64,000 bases of DNA from Nocardioides pocheonensis (GTDB lineage: Bacteria > Actinomycetota > Actinomycetes > Propionibacteriales > Nocardioidaceae), in NCBI RefSeq assembly GCF_003725535.1, contig NZ_RJSF01000044.1, forward strand, positions 84,319 through 148,318, read 5' to 3'. Below are positions 25,466-33,144 of this stretch, piece by piece; positions within the stretch are counted from its first letter, which is position 1; each line of letters starts with the position of its first letter. The notes under the pieces were generated by a model. The model was not told the DNA's origin, made no database searches, and worked only from the letters and a program-made list of their open reading frames with translations. Position numbers and translations under genes: made by a program.

Positions 25466-26313
25466 CGCGCTCCCATCGCGTTGAGGCGGGCGGCCTGCTT
25501 GCGCATCAGGTCGTCGTACGCCGCCCGGTCGGTCACCTTGAGCTCGTACGCCGCGCGCGCGGCCTCGTCCGGCAGGATCAGCTCCTCGCCGCGATCCAGC
25601 GCCTCGAGCACCGCCGCGGCGATCTCGTCCGGTCCGAGCGGAGCGTGCGCCACCAGCGCTCCGATCACCTCGCCGACGGCGGTGTCAGTGCCCTGCATCG
25701 CGTCGACCAGGCCGGTGCGGAAGTAGGAGGGACAGACCACCGCCGCACGGATGCCGTACTCGGCCAGCTCGTGACCGAGCGTCTCGGTGAAGGCGACCAC
25801 CGCGGCCTTCACCGCGTTGTAGGAGCCCATCCCGGCCGGGTGCACCAGCCCGGCCAGCGACGCGGTGTTCACGATCAGCCCGGAGCGCTGTCGCTTCATC
25901 ATCGGCACGAACGCCTTCGTGCCCCGGACCACGCCGAACAGGTTGATCCCGGTGATCCACTCCCACTCCTCGATGCCGGCCACGTCGACCCGCCCACCGC
26001 CGGCGACACCGGCGTTGTTGAAGAGCACGTCGAGACCGCCCCACTCCCGGTCGACCCAGGCGACGGCGTCCGACCAGTCCTGGTCGGAGCGGACGTCGAG
26101 GGTCAGGTAGCCGACACCGTCGATCGGCTCCGCGGGGAGGTTCACGTCGGCGCTGACGACCTGGTCCCCACGGGCGACGAGTGCCCGGCACAGGGCGGCG
26201 CCCAGGCCGGAGGACCCGCCCGTGACCAGAGCGCGGGAGGGCCCCGACGGGCGCGAGCCCCGGACGCCTTCCGCGACGACGGGCGCGTTGGCCTCGTCGA
26301 CCCGGTCGGTCAC
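25462..26313 (-). CDS. Short-chain dehydrogenase/reductase of the acyl-CoA dehydrogenase operon
   Basis: 283-residue SDR with ALVTGGSSGLGAAL, FNNAGVAGGGRVDV, catalytic NTASLAG and SYNAVKAA. GTG 26313 overlaps the acyl-CoA dehydrogenase stop (GTGA), and the end overlaps the kinase start. The open frame continues upstream through the dehydrogenase gene in another frame, which would look like a 701-residue fusion but is not one. Position suggests it oxidises or reduces a hydroxy/keto acyl intermediate of the same pathway, as LvaD does in Pseudomonas; that is inference. Confidence 0.85.
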   Translation of the reverse strand: MTDRVDEANAPVVAEGVRGSRPSGPSRALVTGGSSGLGAALCRALVARGDQVVSADVNLPAEPIDGVGYLTLDVRSDQDWSDAVAWVDREWGGLDVLFNNAGVAGGGRVDVAGIEEWEWITGINLFGVVRGTKAFVPMMKRQRSGLIVNTASLAGLVHPAGMGSYNAVKAAVVAFTETLGHELAEYGIRAAVVCPSYFRTGLVDAMQGTDTAVGEVIGALVAHAPLGPDEIAAAVLEALDRGEELILPDEAARAAYELKVTDRAAYDDLMRKQAARLNAMGAR

Positions 26314-27557
26314 CGGTGCTTGCCGATCTCGATCCGCGCGACCAGTCCGCGGTGCACCTCGTCGGGACCGTCGGCCAGCCGCAGCGCGCGGGCGTTGGTC
26401 CACATCGCCGCGAGCGGGAAGTCGTCGGTCATGCCGCCACCGCCGTGCATCTGCATGGCCATGTCGATCACCTGCTGGGCGACGTTCGGCACGATCACCT
26501 TGATCTGGCTGACCTCGGACAGGGCGTTGAGGGCGCCGCCCTGGTCGAGCTTCCACGCGGCGTTCTGCACGAGCAGCCGGGCCTGGTCGATCGCGATGCG
26601 CGCGTCGGCGATCCGCTCCGAGTTGCCGCCGAGCTTGACCAGCGGCCGCCCGAACGCGGTGCGCTCGAGGCCGCGCTTGATCGCCAGCTCGAGGGCGACC
26701 TCGGCCTGCCCGATCAGCCGCATGCAGTGGTGCACCCGCCCCGGACCGAGCCGGCCCTGGGCGATCTCGAACGCCCGGCCCTCGCCCAGGAGGATGTTGC
26801 TCGTCGGCACGCGTACGTCGGTGAAGGCGATCTCGCCGTGGCCGACCGGCTCGTCGTACACGTGCATCGTGGGCAGCTGGCGCTCGATCCGTACCCCGGG
26901 GGTGTCGACCGGGACCAGCACCATCGTGTGCCGGTGGTGCCGGTCCGCGTCGGGGTCCGAGAGCCCCATGAAGACCAGGATCTTGCAGTCCGGGTGACCG
27001 CTCCCCGAGGTGAACCACTTGCGTCCGTTGATCACCACCTCGTCGCCGTCGACCACGGCGGTGGCCGCCATGTTGGTGGCGTCGGAGGAGGCCACCCCCG
27101 GCTCGGTCATCGCGAAGCCGGAGCGGATCCGCCCGTCGAGCAGGGGGACCAGCCACTCCTGCTGCTGCTCGGGGGTGCCGTACTTCAGCAGCACCTCCAT
27201 GTTGCCGGTGTCGGGCGCGTTGCAGTTGAAGACGTACGGCGCCAGGAAGGTGGCGCGTCCCATCTGCTCGGCCAGCGGGGCGTAGTCGCTGTTGGTCAGG
27301 CCGGCGCCCCCGTGCGTGCCGAACTGCTCGGCCCAGGGCTGGTCGTGCCCGGCGGGCAGGAAGAGGTTCCACAGCCCCTGGGCGCGGGCCTTCGCCCGCA
27401 GGTCGGCCATGATCGGCGACTCGGCCCAGGTGCCGCTGAGCCGGGCCTCCTCGACGTCGCGCCGGTAGTCGGCCTGCACCGGCTCGATCTCCTCGCGGAC
27501 GAACCGGCCGACCAGATCGGTGAGCTCGGCAGCGCGGGGCGACGGTGAGAAGTCCAT
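26310..27557 (-). CDS. Acyl-CoA dehydrogenase, ACAD10/11 type
   Basis: 415-residue flavoenzyme. Subfamily signature segments are NAPDTGNMEVLLKYGTPEQQ, FAMTEPGVASSDATN, INGRKWFTSGSGHPDCKI, GRLGPGRVHHCMRLIG and GGGGMTDDFPLA, with Asp in place of the usual late catalytic Glu, as in ACAD10/11. It is first of four overlapping genes with an SDR, an APH-like kinase and a histidine phosphatase. Upstream, TAGTGT lies six bases before the ATG at 27557 and there is no ribosome binding site, so the message may be leaderless. Likely role: dehydration or dehydrogenation step on a branched or hydroxylated acyl-CoA. Confidence 0.9.
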   Translation of the reverse strand: MDFSPSPRAAELTDLVGRFVREEIEPVQADYRRDVEEARLSGTWAESPIMADLRAKARAQGLWNLFLPAGHDQPWAEQFGTHGGAGLTNSDYAPLAEQMGRATFLAPYVFNCNAPDTGNMEVLLKYGTPEQQQEWLVPLLDGRIRSGFAMTEPGVASSDATNMAATAVVDGDEVVINGRKWFTSGSGHPDCKILVFMGLSDPDADRHHRHTMVLVPVDTPGVRIERQLPTMHVYDEPVGHGEIAFTDVRVPTSNILLGEGRAFEIAQGRLGPGRVHHCMRLIGQAEVALELAIKRGLERTAFGRPLVKLGGNSERIADARIAIDQARLLVQNAAWKLDQGGALNALSEVSQIKVIVPNVAQQVIDMAMQMHGGGGMTDDFPLAAMWTNARALRLADGPDEVHRGLVARIEIGKHR

Positions 27558-27625
27558 GGGCCGACACTACCGAGCACGCACCCCCTGGGAGCGGGTGAGA
27601 AGGGTCACGGTCCGGCCCCTCGGTG

Positions 27626-29389
27626 TCACTGGCAGGCGCTGGCGATCCGGACGCCGTTGGGGGCCGTCACCATGCCCGGAGTGAAGCTGAGGACGCCGTC
27701 CCCGGGCTCCCCCGTCGCGGTGCGGATGTCGGCGGTCACCGTGGTCTTCTGGCCCGGGCTCAGCGACAGCGGCAGCAGCGCGACCTGGCGGCCCTTGTGC
27801 TTGTCGGCGGTGACCGAGTGGCCCTGGCCGTCGACCGTCATGCCGGTGATCTCGCCGCCGTACGGCGCGTAGATCCGGAGGTTGAACGCGATCGTGCCCT
27901 GCGCCGCGAACTGTCCGGTGCCCAGGATCCATGGCGAGAGCTTCTGGAAGTCCGCCGGCATCGTGGACGTGATCGCCATCGTCGCGCGGATGTCCTGCGC
28001 ATCGCCGCGCCGGCAGTCGACCGCCGCTGCGGTGCTGCGGTACTGCAGGTAGTAGTCCATCTTCCCCGCGGTGCTGTCGTTGAGGTACATCCCGACCTGC
28101 GGGGTCCCGCTCTTCGCGATCAGCGCGCCGGAGACGGCGGTGCCCTGCAGCACCGCCTGCTCGTCGTCGTGGGCCGACCACACCTGGATGCGGTGCTCGC
28201 TCGCGCCGGTGGCGAGGCCGCGGATCGCGAGCTGCTGGTTGCCCTGCCCGGCCATCACCGAGTCGAAGATCTTGCGGGCGGCGTTCTCGAAGAAGGTGTT
28301 CTGCGCGTCCTGGGTGTCGAGCACCTGGTAGGTCTGGTTGAGCAGCGCGGGCACCACGTTGCCGGCGTTGAGGACGACGCCGTCCTTGACCGTGACGGGG
28401 CCGGTGCCGCGCATCATCTGCGCCAGGGCGAGCGGGTCGACCGAGACCACGCCGTCGAGCGTGACGTGCTGGCGCTGCTCGACCATGGCCTTCGCGATCT
28501 GCGCGGCCTCGGGGAAGTCCGGCGTGAAGTTGGTGTCACGCAGGTCGACCGCCGGGGTGGGGCCGTACTGCTGCTCGGTGTCGCGGGCGAGCTTGACCAC
28601 GGGGGCGGTGAAGCCGTTGATGTCGGACGCCGAGCCCTGCCAGCCCATCGTGACCTTGCCGTTCTCGGCATGGAGGAGGGCCAGCGACCCCGGCAGGCCG
28701 CCGGTGGCGCGCAGCTCGGCGGGGTTCTGGATCATCAGCAGGTAGGTGCGCGGCTGCTCCGCGCCCAGCATGTCGGGGAGCAGCTCGAAGGCGTCGGCAC
28801 TCGCCGTCGCGGCGGACCGGGCCCGGTCGACCTGGGTCTGCAGGTCGCCGACCAGGTCGTTGAAGGGGAACAGCAACCGGTCGGCGTGCGTGCCCTCGAG
28901 CCGGTGGGCGGCCCGGGCGATCGAGTCGGCGGCCCGGCGGACCGCGGGCGTGAGGCGTTCGACCTCCGCGAGGTCGATGCGCTGGTCCTGGGGGCGGAAC
29001 CGGCCGGCGTCGACCGCCTCGCTCAGCTGCAGCGCGATCGGGGCGTTCTCGCGGGTCGCGGTGTCGAGCACGGCGGAGACCGTCTGCACCGCGCCGATGT
29101 CACGCCCCAGCCACGGAAGGTGCCGCCCCAGGTCCCACAACGGCCCGTCGGTGGAGCCCGCCGCCCGGTGCGTGTGCCGGCGCAGGTCGGCGAGCGCCCG
29201 GTTCGCGCCGTCGAAGTCGCCGTCGCGCACGCGCTGCTGGACCAGCTCCCCGCTGGTCCGTGCGTCGAGGAGCGCTCGGGACGCGGTCACGGCCTGCCAG
29301 GCGAACATGCCCAGCGCGACCAGCAGCAGCAGGGCGATGCCCCATCCGATCCGGCGGCGCGACAACCCGGACGTCGTCAGGTTGCCCAC
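27626..29389 (-). CDS. DUF4012 domain membrane-anchored protein
   Basis: 587 residues with an N-terminal anchor helix (IGWGIALLLLVALGMFAWQAV) and a large extracytoplasmic part. The DUF4012 domain is recognised by PRTYLLMIQNPAELRATGGLPGS and later DGVVSVDPLALAQMMRGTGPV. The family resembles LytR-associated proteins of surface polysaccharide loci, but function is not established. GTG 29389 is preferred because a start at 29467 would overlap the upstream gene by 68 bp. It follows the LPXTG protein gene by 10 bp and is probably in the same transcript, driven by the promoter at 30028-30055. Confidence 0.82.
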   Translation of the reverse strand: MGNLTTSGLSRRRIGWGIALLLLVALGMFAWQAVTASRALLDARTSGELVQQRVRDGDFDGANRALADLRRHTHRAAGSTDGPLWDLGRHLPWLGRDIGAVQTVSAVLDTATRENAPIALQLSEAVDAGRFRPQDQRIDLAEVERLTPAVRRAADSIARAAHRLEGTHADRLLFPFNDLVGDLQTQVDRARSAATASADAFELLPDMLGAEQPRTYLLMIQNPAELRATGGLPGSLALLHAENGKVTMGWQGSASDINGFTAPVVKLARDTEQQYGPTPAVDLRDTNFTPDFPEAAQIAKAMVEQRQHVTLDGVVSVDPLALAQMMRGTGPVTVKDGVVLNAGNVVPALLNQTYQVLDTQDAQNTFFENAARKIFDSVMAGQGNQQLAIRGLATGASEHRIQVWSAHDDEQAVLQGTAVSGALIAKSGTPQVGMYLNDSTAGKMDYYLQYRSTAAAVDCRRGDAQDIRATMAITSTMPADFQKLSPWILGTGQFAAQGTIAFNLRIYAPYGGEITGMTVDGQGHSVTADKHKGRQVALLPLSLSPGQKTTVTADIRTATGEPGDGVLSFTPGMVTAPNGVRIASACQ

Positions 29390-29399
29390 GTGCGGCGGA

Positions 29400-29963
29400 C
29401 TAGGCGCCGGAGGCCTGGATCTCGGCCTCCTCGGCGCGGCGACGGGCGACCGTGACCGCCGTGGCACCGGAGACGAGGAGGGCGATGCCGCCCAGCAGGA
29501 AGAGCAGGTTCGGACCGCCCGTGTTGGGCAGGTCGGAGCCGACCGGAGGCGACACGGCGGTGCTGCGCGGCAGGACCGTGATCATGATCGTGCGCTCCCA
29601 CGTCGCCGCCGCCCGCGCGCTGGACGCGGGTGCGGTGCGGGCGCTGTAGGCGCAGGTGCCGTGCAGCGGGATCTTGGTGACCTTGGTGACCTTCGGCGCC
29701 TGGTACGCCGTCACGAAGTCCTGGCCCGTCGACGATCCGCCCAGCCGGACGACGCCGTTCCACTCGAGGGTCCACGCGCAGGTCGCGCCCTGGGACGAGG
29801 CGGTCGCGGTAAAGCTCTCGCCGCCGTACAGCACCGACCGGTTGACCGTGAGGTCGAACCGCAGGTCGGGGTAGGCCTGTGCGGGACTCGAGAATCCCAG
29901 CATCGCGATGGCGGCGATCAGCGCGGCGAACGCAACTGCGCCGATCGACGACAACTTCTTCAT
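29400..29963 (-). CDS. LPXTG-anchored secreted protein
   Basis: 187 residues: signal peptide (MKKLSSIGAVAFAALIAAIA, cleavage likely after AQA30), an Ig-like domain of about 100 residues with two cysteines (62 and 104) that could pair, a linker, then sorting signal LPNTG at 145-149, a hydrophobic helix (LLFLLGGIALLVSG) and an RRR tail. It should be linked to the cell wall by a sortase. ATG 29963 is chosen because GGGAG precedes it and the signal peptide then begins properly. Ligand or partner unknown; no sortase gene is in the window. Confidence 0.82.
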   Translation of the reverse strand: MKKLSSIGAVAFAALIAAIAMLGFSSPAQAYPDLRFDLTVNRSVLYGGESFTATASSQGATCAWTLEWNGVVRLGGSSTGQDFVTAYQAPKVTKVTKIPLHGTCAYSARTAPASSARAAATWERTIMITVLPRSTAVSPPVGSDLPNTGGPNLLFLLGGIALLVSGATAVTVARRRAEEAEIQASGA

Positions 29964-30027
29964 GGTCGGCTCCCAGGACGTCGACATGAGTGGCGGATCG
30001 ACACCCAGAGGGGTGCCGAATGCCTTC

Positions 30028-30055
30028 TCAACGAGAGCGGCCGGGCGAGGTTACG
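30028..30055 (-). promoter_or_regulatory. BldN-like ECF promoter of the LPXTG/DUF4012 operon
   Basis: Read on the minus strand, CGTAAC (30055-30050) and CGTTGA (30033-30028) are spaced exactly 16 bp, with the -10 box 64 bp before the ATG. The same boxes, spacing and leader length occur at 50922-50949. Confidence 0.6.
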
Positions 30056-30192
30056 CAGGGATACAGAAACTCACCACTGGGGCGACAGTGAGACGCCGAT
30101 GCTGCACGAAATGGGTGTATAAGGCAGGCTTGGCCCGGCACTGCGGGCCCGGCAGCGCGGCTCCGGGCTCCTTCCTCGACATCGGAGACCCC

Positions 30193-30741
30193 ATGAAGAA
30201 GGCCTCGACGGCTGCGCTCGGCGTCCTGCTGCTGATCGCGCTCACCGCGTGCGGATCGAACAAGTCGGACAACAAGGACAAGGTGTCGCTGTCCAAGGAC
30301 GACAAGGTCGCGGTCGCCAACCTCGAGAAGGCCTTCACGTCCTCCACCACCGGGGCGCTCACCACCACGGAGGCCAAGTGCGTCGCCACCCGGTTCGTGT
30401 CGACCGTCGGGGTGAAGAAGCTCAAGTCGGCCAAGCTCCTCGACGACAAGCTCCAGGTCAACACGACCGCCAGCCCCTCGTTCGACACCGACACCTCCGG
30501 CAAGTTCGCCGACGCGCTGCTCGGCTGCGTGAACTACCAGAAGCGGCTGGCCGAGGAGACCGCGAAGACCGACCCCACGATCGACGCGGCGAAGTTCCAG
30601 AAGTGCCTGGAGGACAAGCTCCCCGACTCGCTGGTCAAGAAGATGGTGGTCGCGTCGCAGACCCAGTCGAGCGAGGCGGCCACGATCGGCAAGCAGGGCA
30701 CGCAGGCCATGACCGACTGCAAGGCGCAGTCGAAGAAGTAG
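30193..30741 (+). CDS. Putative lipoprotein of unknown function
   Basis: 182 residues with lipoprotein signal MKKASTAALGVLLLIALTACG (lipobox LTAC, Cys20). The mature protein is Lys/Asp/Thr-rich and helical, with four cysteines (in KCVATRF, LGCVNYQ, KCLEDKL and DCKAQ), which could form two disulfides. I recognise no domain. GGAG at 30184-30187 precedes ATG 30193. A TATAAG box about 75 bp upstream is the only promoter-like element. Its stop lies 3 bp from the convergent permease stop. The 229-bp gap upstream holds only promoter sequences for the two divergent genes. Confidence 0.8.
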   Translation: MKKASTAALGVLLLIALTACGSNKSDNKDKVSLSKDDKVAVANLEKAFTSSTTGALTTTEAKCVATRFVSTVGVKKLKSAKLLDDKLQVNTTASPSFDTDTSGKFADALLGCVNYQKRLAEETAKTDPTIDAAKFQKCLEDKLPDSLVKKMVVASQTQSSEAATIGKQGTQAMTDCKAQSKK

Positions 30742-30744
30742 GGC

Positions 30745-32280
30745 CTAGGTCGCGACGACCGACACGACCCGGGCGCGCACCTCGGGAACGGCCCACTGGG
30801 CCGCGGTGCGCACCAGTCGCACGGCCGACCAAGACAGCAGCGGTACGGCGACCAGGGCCGGGATCGTCCAGCTGTCGGCGAGCGCGGTCGCGGAGAAGAG
30901 CAGGCCGACGACCGTCGTCCTCAGGGCCAGGCGGGCGCTGTAGCCGGCCATCACCACCGGCGGCGCCGGGGTCGCCCGGGCGCTGCGCATGTCCATCGCG
31001 TACGGCCGCTCGACCGACCACCGCATCGAGGTGGCCACCACCTGGCTCGCCACGACGACCGCCGCGGCGAGGGCGGAGCAGAGCTCGGCAGCGGTCGGCG
31101 TACCGGCACGCAGGGCGGCGAGCATGATCGTGAATCCGGCGGCCGCGAGCAGCACCTCGAAGAGCACGATCACCTTGGCGTAGTAGGCGATGCCCGCCGA
31201 GACGGGGAGGCTGTCCCGCCAGAGGGCGCCCCGCCCGTCCAGGCACCAGGTGTTGACGCCGAAGAGCAGGGCGCCACCGGACGCGACCAGCCCGGGGAGG
31301 ATCGTCACCATGTCCCACTCGAGCCGGCCGGCGAGGGCGACCAGCCCGGGCATGAACGCGAGCACGATCAGGCCGCGTCGCAGCGGCACGGCGCGCCAGA
31401 TCGAGGCCCGGTCGATGCGCACCATCGCGCGCAGGTCGGAGCGCGGGTTCGGCCGCGGCTCGATGTGGCCGGACTCCAGGCGGAGCTCCTCGCGCAGCGG
31501 CCGGTGCAGGGCCCAGCGGGCGGGCAGCAGGCCGAGCAGGGTGGCTCCGACCAGCATCGCCAGCAGCACCGCCACGACCTGCGCCCAGGCGGTCCACTGG
31601 TGCCCGCTCGGGTACGCCGCGGCGAGGTAGACCTGCACGGTCGGGCTGCGGTCCAGCAGCGGCACGAGCTGGTCCGCGAGCACCACGACGACCACGGCTC
31701 CGATCGCGGTGGCGGCGATGAGGCGGGCGACCAGGATGCCGTGCGGTCCGCGCCGGATGCCCTCGAAGACCCAGCCGAGTGCCTGGCCGAGCGCGGTCGC
31801 GAACCCGATCCAGGCGAGCAGCGGCACGGCGGCCGCGACCAGCGCGGTGGGTCCGACGACGTACGTGGTGAGCGCGATGATCGTCCACGCCTGCAGCAGC
31901 CACGCGATGTTGAGCGGTGCCAGGAGCAGCGCGCCGAAGTGCTCGGTGACGCTGGAGACCGGGAACGCGACGGCCTGCTCGCGGGGGACCACCTCGCGAC
32001 CCCCGCCCGACGCGATCGCGGCGAGCACGGCGAGCACGAGGAACCCGAGGTAGAGGGTCGGCAGGATCGCGACGAACTTGCCCGCGTCACGGCTGTGGAG
32101 CGGCGCCCGCAGGTACGCCGGCACGACGATCGCGGCGACGGTCAGCAGCAGCACCGTGCCGCCGGCGATGCGCAGGCGCCTGCGCGATCGCCGGTTGAGC
32201 CCGGCGGACCGGAACGCCAGCAGGGCGCGCAGGTCGACCAGGCCGCGGCCGACCTCAGTCCAGGAGTGCTCGGTACGCAC
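30745..32280 (-). CDS. ABC transporter permease-like multi-pass membrane protein
   Basis: 511 residues with about 10-12 hydrophobic segments (the first at 38-55, GGTVLLLTVAAIVVPAYL; the last near 465-485) and no recognisable substrate-binding part. It starts at GTG 32280, inside the last 26 bp of the ATPase gene, so the pair is co-translated. This is the usual architecture of ABC-2-like exporters in actinobacteria. Substrate unknown. Confidence 0.78.
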   Translation of the reverse strand: MRTEHSWTEVGRGLVDLRALLAFRSAGLNRRSRRRLRIAGGTVLLLTVAAIVVPAYLRAPLHSRDAGKFVAILPTLYLGFLVLAVLAAIASGGGREVVPREQAVAFPVSSVTEHFGALLLAPLNIAWLLQAWTIIALTTYVVGPTALVAAAVPLLAWIGFATALGQALGWVFEGIRRGPHGILVARLIAATAIGAVVVVVLADQLVPLLDRSPTVQVYLAAAYPSGHQWTAWAQVVAVLLAMLVGATLLGLLPARWALHRPLREELRLESGHIEPRPNPRSDLRAMVRIDRASIWRAVPLRRGLIVLAFMPGLVALAGRLEWDMVTILPGLVASGGALLFGVNTWCLDGRGALWRDSLPVSAGIAYYAKVIVLFEVLLAAAGFTIMLAALRAGTPTAAELCSALAAAVVVASQVVATSMRWSVERPYAMDMRSARATPAPPVVMAGYSARLALRTTVVGLLFSATALADSWTIPALVAVPLLSWSAVRLVRTAAQWAVPEVRARVVSVVAT

Positions 32281-32977
32281 GCGCCCCTGCCTCCCCCACG
32301 AGGGCGTCGGCGTCCATCGACGCGACGGTCGACCCGCCCCGGAGGACCAGGGCGTCCTCGCACGCCTCCATCGCCAGGTCGCGCAGGTGCGTGGAGACCA
32401 GCACGGCCGCGCCGCGCGCCTTGGCGTCGTCGATCACCTGCTGGGTGGCCTCGACCCCGAGCGGGTCGACACCGTCGAACGGCTCGTCGAGGAGGAGCAC
32501 CCCGGGCTGGTGGAACGCCGCGAGCACGACCGAGAGCCGCCGGCCCATGCCGTGGCTGAAGCCGCCGGTCACGCGGTGCGCGGCATCACCGAGCTCGAAG
32601 CGCTCGAGCAGGTCCTGGGCACGCGTCTCCCAGCCCTCCATCCGGCGCAGGCGTGCGGCGAGCTGGAGGTGCTCCCAGGGCGTGGCCCGCGGGACGAGCC
32701 CGCCGACGTCGGGGCAGTAGCCGGTGGCCCGCTTCACGGTGAGCGGGTCGGAGCGCACCTCGACGCCGTCGACGAGCACCTCGCCCGCGGTCGGCGGGAT
32801 GACCCCACCGAGCACCCGCATGGTGGTCGACTTGCCGGCTCCGTTGCGGCCCAGCAGGGCGGTCGCGCGGCCGGCGTACGCGACGATGTCGATGCCGCGG
32901 ACGGCCTCGACGGACCCGAAGCGCACCCACAGTCCGCGCACACGGATCCGCTCGCGTCGGCTCTGGTCGCGCTCCAC
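32255..32977 (-). CDS. ABC transporter ATP-binding protein
   Basis: 240-residue ABC ATPase: Walker A LLGRNGAGKSTT at about 40-51, a divergent signature region (VTGGFSHGMGRRL), Walker B VLLLDEPFDGVDP, and H-loop VLVSTHLRD. GTG 32977 gives the normal N-terminus; the upstream open frame runs in antiphase through the FadB-like gene and is not coding. It energises the permease encoded downstream. The class (CcmA/NatA-type) usually works in export. Confidence 0.9.
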   Translation of the reverse strand: MERDQSRRERIRVRGLWVRFGSVEAVRGIDIVAYAGRATALLGRNGAGKSTTMRVLGGVIPPTAGEVLVDGVEVRSDPLTVKRATGYCPDVGGLVPRATPWEHLQLAARLRRMEGWETRAQDLLERFELGDAAHRVTGGFSHGMGRRLSVVLAAFHQPGVLLLDEPFDGVDPLGVEATQQVIDDAKARGAAVLVSTHLRDLAMEACEDALVLRGGSTVASMDADALVGEAGARAYRALLD

Positions 32978-33035
32978 CCCCGCATTCTCCCCGACCGACC
33001 CCGGCGTCGCAGAAGAATGTCTGAAATGTCCGAGC

Positions 33036-33118
33036 CGCCCGGGCCACGAGGTACGAGTGGCCCGGGCGACGCGAGGAGGTCGAGCGAGCCTCACCGGGCG
33101 AGCGTGCGAGCCCGGTGA
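33036..33118. terminator. Two tandem hairpins downstream of the FadB-like gene
   Basis: First hairpin: CGCCCGGGCCAC (33036-33047) with GTGGCCCGGGCG (33057-33068). Second: TCACCGGGC (33091-33099) with GCCCGGTGA (33110-33118). Both lie between the beta-oxidation gene end at 33145 and the ABC ATPase start, so they probably end transcription of the fad genes before the ABC operon. GGTCGAG-type dispersed repeat fragments surround the second. Confidence 0.65.
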
Positions 33119-33144
33119 ACGGCGGGTCGAGACCCCTGAACTGC

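Noticed and set aside
25462..27567. Apparent 701-residue fusion of SDR with an upstream domain
   Set aside because: The upstream half is the acyl-CoA dehydrogenase gene read in the wrong frame; the true SDR start is GTG 26313.
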